Below, one piece after another: positions 7,035 to 16,513 of a DNA stretch of 64,000 nucleotides. Position 1 is the stretch's first letter, and each line of letters opens with the position of its first letter. Source of the DNA: Algoriphagus aestuarii. GTDB taxonomy: Bacteria > Bacteroidota > Bacteroidia > Cytophagales > Cyclobacteriaceae. The notes below the pieces were generated by a model. It did not search any database, was not told the origin of the DNA, and saw only the letters and a list, made by a program, of their open reading frames with translations. The stretch is from contig JAFIDK010000006.1 of assembly GCA_017051695.1 (NCBI GenBank), positions 330,445 to 394,444 of the forward strand, given 5' to 3'. The translations under genes and the position numbers were made by a program.

Positions 7035-9443
7035 ATGAGAATTTCTATTAAAGGTTTGATCTTAAGTTTTCTCATTTCAGGCAATTTATTTGCCCAAGAA
7101 ACGAAAGTGAAAATTTCTGGGGTAATAGTTGACAATGCATCCTCTGAAAAAATGCCTTATGTCAATGTGTTGCTAAAAACAGCCAATGATACCAGCTTTG
7201 TAACCGGGGCTATATCAGATGAATCCGGGCTTTTTACTTTAGTCGATATCGCTCCGGGAAATTATGAGTTGGAAGCCAGTTTTCTGGGTTATGAAACCCT
7301 GAAAAAAGAACTTTTTGTTGGATCAAGCTCTGCTTTTTTGAACTTAGGAGAACTGTCCATGATTGGGTCTTACCAAGAATTAGGTGCTGTTGAAGTCTTA
7401 GGACAAGCTGAAGCAGTCAGCAATAAAATGGATAAAAAGACTTATGATTTGAGTCAAAACATCAGTCAAAGTGGAGGCTCAATTCTTCAGGCCATGTCCA
7501 ATCTACCCGGAGTCACAGTTCAGGAAGGGCGTGTTCAAATCCGAGGAAATGACCGCGTTGCAGTATTGATTGATGGAAAACAGACTGCTTTGACTGGTTT
7601 TGGCAACCAATCAGGACTGGACAATTTACCTTCCTCCTCTGTTGAAAGAATAGAAATCATAAACAATCCTTCTGCGAAATTTGACTCCAACGGAAATGCG
7701 GGGATTATCAACATCATTCTTAAAAAAGAAAAGCAGGAAGGGTTTAATGGGAAAGTCGGAATGGCTTTAGGCCTGGGCGCGAATTGGGTCAAGAAAGAAA
7801 ATCTGCCGGGGATCCGTCCCCAGTACCAAAATACGCCAAAAATCAACCCGTCTCTATCTTTAAACTACCGAAAGAAAGATGTGAACTTCTTTCTTTCCGC
7901 AGATAACTTATATACACAGACACTGAATAAAAACGAGTTCGTTACCCGAACTTATGATGATGGATCTGTTATCAACCAACAATTAAAAAGAAATCGTAAT
8001 ACCAATTTTCTTACCACCAGAGCAGGAATGGATTGGACTATTGATGCTTCAAATACTTTGACGATTTCAGGTTTATTTGGAAGTGAAAAGATCATTGATC
8101 GTGGAGACCAACCTTTTTTTAATGGTGATTATTCAGAGCGATTTAGACTTTGGCAGTTTTTAGAGGATGAATTAAAAACTACTGTCATGGGCACAGCTGC
8201 TTTCCAGCATAAATTTAAGGACCCTGGTCATAGTCTTTCCGCAGGTTTCAATTATACATTTCATCGAGAAGATGAACAGTATTTCTTTACCAATACACTT
8301 TCAGATTATGTTGGGGAAGAGGCTTTCAAATTGCTCTCAGATGAAAATGTTGTGGATGTCACACTCGATTATGTGAAACCTCTAAAAAATGGTCGTTTTG
8401 AAACTGGCTTTAAGTTTCGGAGACGTTGGATTCCAACCAATATGCAGTTTTTCCCAAGCGCAAATTCTCCAATTGATTCACTTGCTGGAGGAGCTGCAAC
8501 CTACAAGGAAACCATTCCTGCTGTTTATGGAAATTATGTGTTTGAATCAAAAAAAGTAGAAGCGGAAATAGGCCTGAGGCTGGAATACATCAATTTGAAC
8601 TATGAGGTAAACCCAAATCATCCTACTTATAAAAGTGATGGTTATAATTACTTTCAACCCTTTCCAAATACTCGATTGAGCTATAAGCTCAATAATTTAA
8701 ACAAGGTAACAGTTTCTTATAATCGAAGGGTTGACAGACCAAACGAAGTAGACATCCGAATCTTCCCAAAATACGATGATGCTGAAATAATCAAGGTTGG
8801 AAATCCGGCATTGGAACCACAGTTTACTAATTCTTATGAATTAGGATGGAAAACTTCCTGGCAGACAGGATCTCTTTATGCAGCCATTTATCATCGAATG
8901 GTAGACGGAACTATCACCCGGATTTCCACTACTTATGGAGACAGCAAATTGATTTATGCAATTTTCCAAAATGCAGGAAAAAGCTTTAATACCGGCCTTG
9001 AGTTCATCTGGGAGCAAGATGTCAATGACTGGTATTCTTTTGACCTAAATCTGGTTGGATATCATAATCAGATCGATGCATTTACTGTCGAAAACCTTTA
9101 TCCTGAACCTCATATTTTTACAGCCGAAAAGCAGGAGATTTACTCAGGAAATCTCAAATGGAATTCCAAGTTCAAGTTTTCGGAAAATTTTACCGGTCAA
9201 TTGACTGCAATTTATTTTGCACCTGATGTGATTCCCCAAGGAAAAATTCAAGGAAGATTTACCTTGGATATGGGACTGAAAAAAGTGATTCAAGATGGGA
9301 ATGGAGAAGTATTCTTTAATTCTACCGACCTACTAAATACGATGGTAATCAAAAAAACTGTTGATGGGAATAATTTCAGCTATACCAGTGCGGATTATTA
9401 CGAGACGCAGGTTTTTAGAATAGGATACAGCTACAAGTTTTAA
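7035..9443 (+). CDS. TonB-dependent receptor, outer-membrane beta-barrel family
   Basis: About 802 residues from ATG 7035, which begins a clean signal peptide (MRISIKGLILSFLISG, cleavage near 'FAQ'). A GTG at 7005 is an alternative. Domains in order: a carboxypeptidase-regulatory-like beta sandwich ('VKISGVIVDNASSEKMPYVN' start), a plug with 'SNLPGVTVQEGRVQIRGN' and 'VERIEIINNPSAKFDS', then a long barrel that ends on aromatic 'IGYSYKF'. No TonB box could be placed. These receptors import large substrates such as siderophores, glycans or peptides; nothing here names the ligand. No SusD-like partner is adjacent, so a glycan-utilisation locus is unlikely. It stands alone between the esterase and the permease. 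Confidence 0.9.
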   Translation: MRISIKGLILSFLISGNLFAQETKVKISGVIVDNASSEKMPYVNVLLKTANDTSFVTGAISDESGLFTLVDIAPGNYELEASFLGYETLKKELFVGSSSAFLNLGELSMIGSYQELGAVEVLGQAEAVSNKMDKKTYDLSQNISQSGGSILQAMSNLPGVTVQEGRVQIRGNDRVAVLIDGKQTALTGFGNQSGLDNLPSSSVERIEIINNPSAKFDSNGNAGIINIILKKEKQEGFNGKVGMALGLGANWVKKENLPGIRPQYQNTPKINPSLSLNYRKKDVNFFLSADNLYTQTLNKNEFVTRTYDDGSVINQQLKRNRNTNFLTTRAGMDWTIDASNTLTISGLFGSEKIIDRGDQPFFNGDYSERFRLWQFLEDELKTTVMGTAAFQHKFKDPGHSLSAGFNYTFHREDEQYFFTNTLSDYVGEEAFKLLSDENVVDVTLDYVKPLKNGRFETGFKFRRRWIPTNMQFFPSANSPIDSLAGGAATYKETIPAVYGNYVFESKKVEAEIGLRLEYINLNYEVNPNHPTYKSDGYNYFQPFPNTRLSYKLNNLNKVTVSYNRRVDRPNEVDIRIFPKYDDAEIIKVGNPALEPQFTNSYELGWKTSWQTGSLYAAIYHRMVDGTITRISTTYGDSKLIYAIFQNAGKSFNTGLEFIWEQDVNDWYSFDLNLVGYHNQIDAFTVENLYPEPHIFTAEKQEIYSGNLKWNSKFKFSENFTGQLTAIYFAPDVIPQGKIQGRFTLDMGLKKVIQDGNGEVFFNSTDLLNTMVIKKTVDGNNFSYTSADYYETQVFRIGYSYKF

Positions 9444-9549
9444 AAAAATAAGGCAAGGAATTGATAAGTTGAGGTTAAAAATCTGAAAGGTTTTTTATTC
9501 TTGTAATTGAAAAATCTCTGCAGAATCATTAAAAGATGAATTACCTCCC

Positions 9550-11028
9550 GTGAGTGCTACGAAATTAACCAGACAAATGGGGCTTTTGGCCCTAATTGCT
9601 ACGGGAGTCTGCTCCATGCTTGGGGCATCTATTAACGTTGTCCCATTTATGATTCAGCGTAATGTTCCCGGTATCGGGCCTTACGTTTTGCCTGCATTTT
9701 TATTTGCTGCCATCCCAGCCTTATTTGCTGCGCTTGCTTACGGCATTCTGGCTTCTGCCATGCCTCGTGCCGGCGGAAGTTATATTTATGCAAGTCGAGG
9801 CCTCAATCCCTATTTGGGTTTTGTAGCCAGCTTTTCCCAATGGTTTGGTTTATCAATTGTTATTGGTGTCATCGCTTATATTACTGTTCCATTTATCCGG
9901 GATGTAACCTCTAGTTTCGGCTGGGAAAATGTTTCTAATACATTGGAAATAGGATGGGTAAGAGTTGGACTGGCTTTGGGGCTCATTTGGGGTTTTGTGG
10001 GAGTGAACATTCGCGGCCTAAAATCTTACGAGAGGATTGTATTGCCCATGATGTTTTTGATGTTTGCGCTTGGAGGGATTGTAATCATATCAGGGCTTCT
10101 ATTCGATTCATCTGATTTTTTAACTGCCCTGAAGGAAAAAGAAGAAAGAACCTTTACACCCACAACAGATATTGCATTTGACTGGCGAATCTTTTTCTCA
10201 GCAGCCGCATTACTCTTCTCTAGTTTTATTGGCTTCGATTCTATTGCCCAAGCAGGAGGAGAAGCCAAAAACCCAAAAAAATCCCTTCCTCAGGCGATTT
10301 TGCTGGCAATTCTTGGTGTCGGGGCTTTCTATTTTCTATTTGCAGCGGCAGTTTATCATATTGTTCCTTGGAGTTTTGTGGCGGCAGAAGCGATAGAAAA
10401 AGACATTACAGCCCCAGGACTTTTAAGCTATGTATTGCCTTCAGGTTGGGGGATTGCTATTTTGGTTGGTGCAGCAATCGCTTTAATCAACGATTTACCA
10501 GCCATGCTTTTATCTGTTTCCAGATTAATGTTTGCTTGGGCAAAAGATGGGATTTTCCCAAAAGCCATTTCAAAAATCCATCAAAAAAATAACACACCAT
10601 ACATAGCTCTAATAGTGGCAGGAATCATGGCGAGCATAGGCGTTTTAGGCTCGCACTTTGCCGGGGACTTCTTTTTGGGAATAGATATCATGGTTACTTC
10701 CATGATGGTCAACTTCCTGCTAATGTGTATTACTTTGGTGACTATCACTAAAGTTAATTCGAAAGTAGCAGAACGAATCTCTGTGATAAAAAACCGTAGG
10801 GTTCAAATGTGCATTGGTTGGATAGGGATTCTGAGCTTAACAGGCTTTCTGGCCATACATACCTACAAAGATTTGACTTCAGATGTCAAAGAATGGTATT
10901 TTCATTCTACTCCTATTTGGATTATCGTCATGGGATTGGCCAGTATAATATTCATATATAACTGGAGAAGATTGAAAAAAAATGAACCCAAATTATCAGA
11001 ACGATTTTTAAACCTTCCAGAAGAATAA
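9550..11028 (+). CDS. Amino-acid permease (APC superfamily)
   Basis: A 492-residue integral membrane protein with about 12 hydrophobic segments. TM1 begins around 'LLALIATGVCSMLGASINV', with the broken-helix small-residue pattern of the APC fold, and 'YIYASRGLNPYLGFVASFSQW' matches the TM2-TM3 region of amino-acid permeases. 'FIGFDSIAQAGGEAKNPKKS' is the family's TM6-loop motif. Start is GTG 9550; an ATG at 9536 is out of frame and closes at once, and an in-frame ATG at 9577 would cut into TM1. The stop is two bases before the AKR-Rid fusion gene, so uptake of an amino acid or amine is probably linked to that enzyme (inference). Confidence 0.9.
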   Translation: MSATKLTRQMGLLALIATGVCSMLGASINVVPFMIQRNVPGIGPYVLPAFLFAAIPALFAALAYGILASAMPRAGGSYIYASRGLNPYLGFVASFSQWFGLSIVIGVIAYITVPFIRDVTSSFGWENVSNTLEIGWVRVGLALGLIWGFVGVNIRGLKSYERIVLPMMFLMFALGGIVIISGLLFDSSDFLTALKEKEERTFTPTTDIAFDWRIFFSAAALLFSSFIGFDSIAQAGGEAKNPKKSLPQAILLAILGVGAFYFLFAAAVYHIVPWSFVAAEAIEKDITAPGLLSYVLPSGWGIAILVGAAIALINDLPAMLLSVSRLMFAWAKDGIFPKAISKIHQKNNTPYIALIVAGIMASIGVLGSHFAGDFFLGIDIMVTSMMVNFLLMCITLVTITKVNSKVAERISVIKNRRVQMCIGWIGILSLTGFLAIHTYKDLTSDVKEWYFHSTPIWIIVMGLASIIFIYNWRRLKKNEPKLSERFLNLPEE

Positions 11029-11030
11029 GC

Positions 11031-12479
11031 ATGATCGGAAAAATTGAATTAGCCAACAAATTGGAGATCTCTCGAATAGTTACGGGTCTTTGGCAAATAG
11101 CTGATATGGAAAGGGATGGTAAAACTTTAGATCCCGTTGCCACCTCCAACTATATGAAGCCATATTTAGATGCGGGACTTTCTTCTTTTGACATGGCTGA
11201 TCATTATGGTTCGAGTGAAATTATAGCTGGGACATTTAAAAACAGTCTGGCAAATAAAAACGAGGTCCAGCTCTTTACCAAGTGGGTGCCTAAACCAGGT
11301 AAAATAAGTAGGGATGATGTTCGTGAAGCTGTGCAAACTGCATTGGACAGGATGCAACAAACTTCCATTGACTTGTTACAATTCCATGCTTGGTTCTACC
11401 CAGATCCAAGTTGGCTTGATGGTTTATTTTACTTAAAAGAACTTCAGGAAGAAGGGCTTATCAAACATCTTGGAGTGACCAATTTTGATTCAGCCCACCT
11501 TCGTATGGCTTGTGCAAGCGGTATTTCAATCGTAAGTAATCAAATCTGCCATTCTGTGATCGACCAAAGAGCTTCGCATCAAATGAAAAAAGTCTGCGAG
11601 ACTTATGGTGTAAAACTTTTGGCATTCGGCACTTTGGCGGGAGGATTTCTGACTGATAAATGGTTAGGGAAATCAGAGCCTAAAAATGAAGAATTGACCA
11701 CTTGGTCTCAAATGAAATACAAGCGTTTCATTGATGCAGCAGGCGGATGGGATCCTTTTCAAAATGTTTTGCTTACCCTTAAGAGCATTGCTGATAAGCA
11801 CCAAGCATCCATTGCCAACATTGCCACTAGATATATTCTGGAAAACCCAACTGTCGCTGCGGTAATCGTAGGAGCTCGACTGGGTGAAAGCGAGCATATT
11901 GCCGATAATACCAAAATGCTAGAAATTGATTTATTGCTTGAGGATATCGAAGCGATAAAAAATGCTCAAAGTCACTTAAAACCCATTCCTGGGGACTGTG
12001 GAGACGAGTATAGGAAACCTCCTTTCTTAACTGCTTCTGGTGATTTAAGTGATCATTTAGAAACTATTCCCAAACCTTTTACTCCAATCAAGACAGGAAA
12101 AAACAGAGAACAGATTTTTAGTGGGACAGAATGGGAAGAATATGCAGGTTACTGCCGAGCAGTGAAAGATGGAAATAGAATCCATGTTTCAGGAACTACT
12201 GCTACCCATGGTTCGATGATGATCGGAGGAAATGATCCAGCCGCACAAACCCATTTTGTGATCGACAAAATAGAAGGAGTATTGACGTCTTTCGGAGGCT
12301 CCTTGGCAGATGTAGTGCGAACTCGGATTTTTGTCAATGAGCTTAAAGACTGGGAGCCAGTTGCCCGTGCCCATGGCGAAAGATTCAGAGGAATCAACCC
12401 GGCAAATACCTTGGTAGAAGCAAAACTTGTGGGTGAAGGTTATAGGGTTGAAATTGAGGCAGAAGCCGTATTAAGTTAA
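11031..12479 (+). CDS. Aldo-keto reductase fused to a Rid (YjgF/UK114) domain
   Basis: A 482-residue two-domain protein. Residues 1-325 are an aldo-keto reductase with the full catalytic tetrad Asp54, Tyr59, Lys84 and His119, so NAD(P)H-dependent carbonyl reduction or alcohol oxidation is plausible. Residues about 355-482 form a Rid domain ('AVKDGNRIHVSGTTATHG', 'GSLADVVRTRIFV', 'VEIEAEAVL'). True RidA imine deaminases have an arginine in a 'PAR' motif; here the site reads 'INPANTL', with Asn459, so the deaminase chemistry may be lost, as in other Rid subfamilies. It starts 2 bases after the permease stop and is surely co-transcribed. A reductase acting on a carbonyl made from the imported compound is a reasonable guess. 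Confidence 0.9.
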   Translation: MIGKIELANKLEISRIVTGLWQIADMERDGKTLDPVATSNYMKPYLDAGLSSFDMADHYGSSEIIAGTFKNSLANKNEVQLFTKWVPKPGKISRDDVREAVQTALDRMQQTSIDLLQFHAWFYPDPSWLDGLFYLKELQEEGLIKHLGVTNFDSAHLRMACASGISIVSNQICHSVIDQRASHQMKKVCETYGVKLLAFGTLAGGFLTDKWLGKSEPKNEELTTWSQMKYKRFIDAAGGWDPFQNVLLTLKSIADKHQASIANIATRYILENPTVAAVIVGARLGESEHIADNTKMLEIDLLLEDIEAIKNAQSHLKPIPGDCGDEYRKPPFLTASGDLSDHLETIPKPFTPIKTGKNREQIFSGTEWEEYAGYCRAVKDGNRIHVSGTTATHGSMMIGGNDPAAQTHFVIDKIEGVLTSFGGSLADVVRTRIFVNELKDWEPVARAHGERFRGINPANTLVEAKLVGEGYRVEIEAEAVLS

Positions 12480-12488
12480 GACCTAAAA

Positions 12489-12606
12489 AGAGGCTGTCTC
12501 AAAAGTCCATAATAATGTCTGCCTGAGCGGAGTCGAAGGCTTAATACAGTGAATTAAGCTACATTTCGATTTCGAGACTCTCGTCTCTCAAGTGCTCAAT
12601 GTGACA
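12489..12606. repeat. Degenerate intergenic repeat, REP-like
   Basis: The gap between two convergent genes contains 'AGAGGCTGTCTCAAAAGT' (12489-12506), a motif resembling ends of dispersed Bacteroidota elements, then 'CCTGAGCGGAGTCGAAGG' (12522-12539) and a downstream partner 'CATTTCGA...GCTCAATGTGACA' (12562-12606). The two latter parts resemble the paired halves of a short palindromic repeat scattered between genes in many Flavobacteriia and Cytophagia; the second half appears interrupted by 'TTCGAGACTCTCGTCTCTC'. The resemblance is from memory; only one copy is seen in this window. Confidence 0.45.
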
Positions 12607-12614
12607 AAAAAAGT

Positions 12615-12639
12615 AAGCTCAATAAAATTAATTGAGCTT
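12615..12639. terminator. Bidirectional hairpin terminator
   Basis: Arms AAGCTCAAT (12615-12623) and ATTGAGCTT (12631-12639) pair perfectly. Each side has a T-run: on plus 'GTTTTTTTC' follows, on minus 'ACTTTTTTTG' follows. On the minus strand the 5' arm is made by the last sense codons (Lys-Leu-Asn) of the BNR-repeat gene and its stop codon falls in the loop. Confidence 0.8.
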
Positions 12640-15600
12640 GTTTTTTTCTATTTCTGCTTCAAAGGAAGGCCAATCATTTTGCATAAAATCATTTACCGCT
12701 TTTGAAAAATCATTAATCAGTGTCGTAGCCAGATGAAGAATTTCTCTGTTTTGAGAAGAAGGAACTGTTGTTTGCGCTGCAGCAATATTTAGAGCCTCGT
12801 GGATTTTTGAATAAGGTGAGGTTTCAAAGGATTGCCAAGCACCCACTTGCCTTTCTGGTCTTGGAATTTGACCATGAGAACGAAGTTTGGTTAACTCAAG
12901 CTTCATTTTTTTGGCCATTAAAATGGTGGGATTATCTGCTTCAACTCCCGCTTTATTTTGCTTAGTAATCCATGTATCAATCCATTCCATTTTCTCATCA
13001 ATTGTCTTCAGGTCTTTGGCTAAAAGTGAAACTTGGGCATCTACTTCTTTTCTGAAATCATAAAGAGCTATGTCAACACTTGGTTCTATTTCAAACCGTG
13101 GATCCGGTACGACCTTCACTTTCGTGGTATCCTTAAAATCACCATAACTTAGGACGATTGTATATTCTCCAGGTAATACCGGGATATCTCTAGAAAACTC
13201 ATCTCCCCCTCCACCAGATAAAGAAGCCGCAGTCTCATCTAATTTCCAGATCATATAGTTTAATCCTTTTTCCAAATCGCCTGATTCAACTGCATTGATC
13301 AGTTTGTTTTTGGAGTCAAAAACTTCTGCCTTTACCATCTCACTGGAATCGGGAAGATCTGACAAGAAGAAAGGGATTTTAGTTTTTTGGAACACCTTAT
13401 TCTCGCCTTCAAAAGTTGTGTTAAAGCCAGTCCAGATATTCCCAGGAGGGTTGATAAATAAACCTTTTACTTGGACCGCATCATTCATAGGAAGAGCCGT
13501 AATCCCATTTTTTAAACGATTTGAAGCAATTTCTCTCAGGGAAAGCAAGTCATCCAATACCCAAATTGCCCTTCCAAAAGTTCCTACTATCAAGGCCGAC
13601 TCTGGTTCTTGAATCTTCAAATCCATGGTGGAAACCGATGGAAATCCATTTTTAAATTGCTCCCAGGATTTTCCTTCGTCGATACTTATCCACAAACCAT
13701 TTTCAGTTCCCAAGAAAACCAATTGTGCCTCTACCGGATCCTGAATGATCGTAAGCGCATATCCTTTAACATCAGTTTCATCCACCATCCGAGACCAAGT
13801 GATTCCAAAGTCTGTAGTTTTAAAAACATAAGGAGCATAATCTCCTTTTCTATAATCATTGACTACCAGCCATGCTGTGCCCTTATCAAATCGAGAAGCT
13901 TCAAATTGGACAATCCACCCTTCATTCGGCATTCCCTTCACATTTAGAGTACGGTTTTCCCAAGTTTTTCCTCCATCGGTAGATATTTGAACTTGACCGT
14001 CATCCGTCCCCACCCAAATTACCTTTTCATCCAATGGACTAGGAGCAATCGTCAAGATGGAATTATAGCGTTCGGCGCCGGAAACATCCAGAGTCAATCC
14101 CCCATAATCGGCCTGTTGATGCAAAGGATTATTGGTGGTTAGATCAGGAGAAATAATTTCCCAGGAAGCACCCTTGTCGCGGGTTAGGTGAACAAACTGA
14201 GAACCATAATAAGCTGAATTTTCATCGAATGGATTTCTGGCAAAGCCAGCATTCCAATTTAAACGCAAACTGGTTTTTAAATCCGGAGCAGGAGGTTGAA
14301 TACTTACGTAGTATCCCGTCAATTTATCGTATCGATATAAGTTTCCGTTTTGGGAAGAGCCATACCCGAATCTGGAATTATCTAAATCAGGGGAAATATC
14401 AAAGCCATCGCCGCCAACTAAATACTGCCAATAGAGCGTCCGTATTCCACCCCTTTTCCAGGTATAGGCAGGTCCTGACCAGTTGCCATTGTCCTGCATT
14501 CCTCCATAAACATTATACGGCACATCATGATCCACGCCCACATGATAGAATTGTGCAACCGGAATGGTCTCTGGAAAATACCAGCTTTCGCCATGGTCAT
14601 AGGTAATGCCTAATCCTCCATCCCCTCCTATAATAAAGTGTTTAGCATCCTTTGGGTTGACCCAAAAAGCATGAAAATCTGCATGTATCCCTTTGGTTTC
14701 ATCGGCAGGAATCATGGGAACAGGATCAAAAGAAACTCCTCCGTCATAACTTACAGATAGCGGCTGATAAATATTGTAAACCCGATCTGGGTCTTCGCTG
14801 TCCACAGCTAAATCCTGAAAATAGAAAGGCCTGTTATTGGCAAACCTTGGGTTGTCATTGATCATCTGCCAGCTTTCTCCTCCATTATCACTTCGATAAA
14901 TGGCGTTCTTCTGAGCTTCTATTTTAGCGTAAACTCTATCTGGATTGGATGGGGCTATAGCAAAACCTATCCTTCCTAAATCACCAGAAGGTAGCCCTTC
15001 AGTTTCTCCCTGTTTTTGCCAATTCTTTCCGCCGTCATTCGAAACATAAAGTCCAGAACCCGGACCGCCTGAGGTAAAATAATAGGGCGTTCTTTTATGC
15101 TCATAAAGTGCAGCAACTAGTCTTTGGTTATTCCTTGGATCCATCACCAAATCAGCAATCCCTGACTGATTATTTGAAAACAAAACCTTTTCCCAAGTGC
15201 TCCCACCATCCGTGGTTTTGTAAAGTCCTCTATGCTCATTTCCAGTAAAAGGATCACCCATTGCCCCTACATATACAATGTTGGGATCGTCCGGATCAAT
15301 GATGATTCTGTGAATGGTTTTTGTGTCTTTCAGCCCCTTGAATTCCCAGGTTTCGCCCCCATCGACACTTTTGAATATACCCATTCCCAAATTCATAGAA
15401 TTCCTGGGATTCCCTTCTCCAGTCCCAACCCAGATCACATTTGGATTACTTTGTTGAATTGCTAGGGCTCCTATATTTTGAGTAGGTTGCTCATCAAAAA
15501 CAGGTTTCCAGGCTGTGCCCCCGTTTTCTGACTTCCAAACTCCCCCTGAAGCGGCACCCACGTACATGATTTTAGGATTATCCGTTACCACATCTATAGC

Positions 15601-15738
15601 GGTAATTCGCCCACTCATATTTGCGGGACCGACATTTCGGATATTTAAATTTTTTAGAGTTGAAAAATCAAGCGTTTGAGCAAAGAGGGAATTGCAGAAA
15701 CAGAAAAAAAATAAAATGATTAAGCTTTGAACTCTCAT
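12628..15738 (-). CDS. Large secreted BNR/Asp-box repeat protein (VPS10/sortilin-like propeller)
   Basis: A 1036-residue exported protein with a signal peptide (1-20, ending 'NSLFAQ'). Most of residues 30-720 is beta-propeller sequence with at least ten Asp-box (S/T-x-D-x-G-x-x-W) motifs, for example 'SVDGGETW', 'TTDGGSTW', 'SNDGGKNW', 'STDGGKTW' and 'SIDEGKSW'. The pattern matches the WD40/YVTN/BNR-like proteins of Bacteroidota, sometimes labelled glycosyl hydrolase or sortilin-like. I see no sialidase catalytic signature, so enzyme activity is not claimed. The C-terminal 300 residues hold a beta-rich part ('LPGEYTIVLSYGDFKDTTKV') and a helical tail. No sorting domain is evident. Monocistronic. 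Confidence 0.82.
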   Translation of the reverse strand: MRVQSLIILFFFCFCNSLFAQTLDFSTLKNLNIRNVGPANMSGRITAIDVVTDNPKIMYVGAASGGVWKSENGGTAWKPVFDEQPTQNIGALAIQQSNPNVIWVGTGEGNPRNSMNLGMGIFKSVDGGETWEFKGLKDTKTIHRIIIDPDDPNIVYVGAMGDPFTGNEHRGLYKTTDGGSTWEKVLFSNNQSGIADLVMDPRNNQRLVAALYEHKRTPYYFTSGGPGSGLYVSNDGGKNWQKQGETEGLPSGDLGRIGFAIAPSNPDRVYAKIEAQKNAIYRSDNGGESWQMINDNPRFANNRPFYFQDLAVDSEDPDRVYNIYQPLSVSYDGGVSFDPVPMIPADETKGIHADFHAFWVNPKDAKHFIIGGDGGLGITYDHGESWYFPETIPVAQFYHVGVDHDVPYNVYGGMQDNGNWSGPAYTWKRGGIRTLYWQYLVGGDGFDISPDLDNSRFGYGSSQNGNLYRYDKLTGYYVSIQPPAPDLKTSLRLNWNAGFARNPFDENSAYYGSQFVHLTRDKGASWEIISPDLTTNNPLHQQADYGGLTLDVSGAERYNSILTIAPSPLDEKVIWVGTDDGQVQISTDGGKTWENRTLNVKGMPNEGWIVQFEASRFDKGTAWLVVNDYRKGDYAPYVFKTTDFGITWSRMVDETDVKGYALTIIQDPVEAQLVFLGTENGLWISIDEGKSWEQFKNGFPSVSTMDLKIQEPESALIVGTFGRAIWVLDDLLSLREIASNRLKNGITALPMNDAVQVKGLFINPPGNIWTGFNTTFEGENKVFQKTKIPFFLSDLPDSSEMVKAEVFDSKNKLINAVESGDLEKGLNYMIWKLDETAASLSGGGGDEFSRDIPVLPGEYTIVLSYGDFKDTTKVKVVPDPRFEIEPSVDIALYDFRKEVDAQVSLLAKDLKTIDEKMEWIDTWITKQNKAGVEADNPTILMAKKMKLELTKLRSHGQIPRPERQVGAWQSFETSPYSKIHEALNIAAAQTTVPSSQNREILHLATTLINDFSKAVNDFMQNDWPSFEAEIEKNKLN

Positions 15739-15883
15739 AAGTGCCTTGCTGATTTTCTATTGGATGATTCGGAGCTGAATACTTATTTCTCTCCATGAAG
15801 ACCGAAAATATCAAAAAAAGGCGAAAACTAGCTTAGGCTAAACACAATCAAATAACTGAATTTAAAAGTATGGATTAAAAAAA

Positions 15884-16135
15884 TCAAACTATCCTAGATT
15901 CGGAATATAAGTCATAAGCAGCCACCAATAATTGTCTTCCCGGAGTATTGGTATAGCGATCATATTTAAGAATCTCTTCCCTATCTGAAGTATAAGCAGG
16001 CTGATACTCCCCTTCTATATCATCCCAAAGAATCAGTAAAAAATCATACGGAATTCTACTATTCCGGCCGTTGTCGAGCCAATTCTCGAAAACTTGTTCA
16101 TCTAAAGACTTGGGAAAGCTTGCTCCTTCAAACAT
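15884..16135 (-). CDS. Small conserved-looking hypothetical protein
   Basis: An 83-residue soluble protein, acidic, with no signal peptide or transmembrane segment. Aromatic and charged residues are spread evenly ('ENWLDNGRNSRIPYDFLLILWDD', 'YDRYTNTPGRQLLVAAYDLY'), which looks like a folded protein rather than chance translation. I do not recognise the family. The ATG at 16135 is the only start nearby. It is isolated: 130 bases before the next operon and 146 bases from the BNR gene on the same strand. Confidence 0.62.
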   Translation of the reverse strand: MFEGASFPKSLDEQVFENWLDNGRNSRIPYDFLLILWDDIEGEYQPAYTSDREEILKYDRYTNTPGRQLLVAAYDLYSESRIV

Positions 16136-16210
16136 GTGGGATTAAATGGATTTATTATGGCAAAATACAAATGAATACGGCATGATTACTTCTAAAATCA
16201 GAAAGAAAAA

Positions 16211-16234
16211 AAGGAATCTCGATTGAGATCCCTT
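16211..16234 (-). terminator. Terminator of the peroxiredoxin-thioredoxin-DUF6952 operon
   Basis: Arms AAGGAATCTC (16211-16220) and GAGATCCCTT (16225-16234) pair with one mismatch around a GATT loop. Read on the minus strand the hairpin is followed by seven T residues, 27 bases after the DUF6952 stop. Confidence 0.75.
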
Positions 16235-16264
16235 TTCCAATTAACAATAAACCCAAAATAAATA

Positions 16265-16513
16265 TTATCGATCGATAGACCCTAAAACTTTTTTCATAAA
16301 AGCGTTCCCGGCATCCTTTTCAGACATTCCTTCAGCCACCATTTCATGTACTTCAAGCGCACCGCAAAGGTTAGAGATCAACTCTCCAATCACATCGATT
16401 TCCGGCTCTTTAAGTGATGGTGCTTCAGAAATATTCTCCAATACTTCCAGAGCGGTTTCAATTTGCTCCGGGGTACAGGTTCTCTGAATGGTTTTAATTA
16501 CTGGCAACTTCAT
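16265..16513 (-). CDS. DUF6952 family small protein
   Basis: An 82-residue helical protein with 'MKLPVIK' at the start, then 'ALEVLENISEAPSL', 'DVIGELISNLCGALEVHEMV' and 'AFMKKVLGSIDR'. This is the pattern of a small Bacteroidota family (DUF6952 from memory) that sits directly downstream of thioredoxin and peroxiredoxin genes. No function is known. Its start overlaps the thioredoxin coding end by 20 bases, so translation is probably coupled. A role in the same redox pathway is inferred from position only. Confidence 0.75.
   Translation of the reverse strand: MKLPVIKTIQRTCTPEQIETALEVLENISEAPSLKEPEIDVIGELISNLCGALEVHEMVAEGMSEKDAGNAFMKKVLGSIDR

Noticed and set aside
12628-15738. Sialidase / glycoside hydrolase call for the BNR protein
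   Set aside because: Only Asp-box repeats are seen; the Arg-triad and other catalytic residues of sialidases could not be placed.
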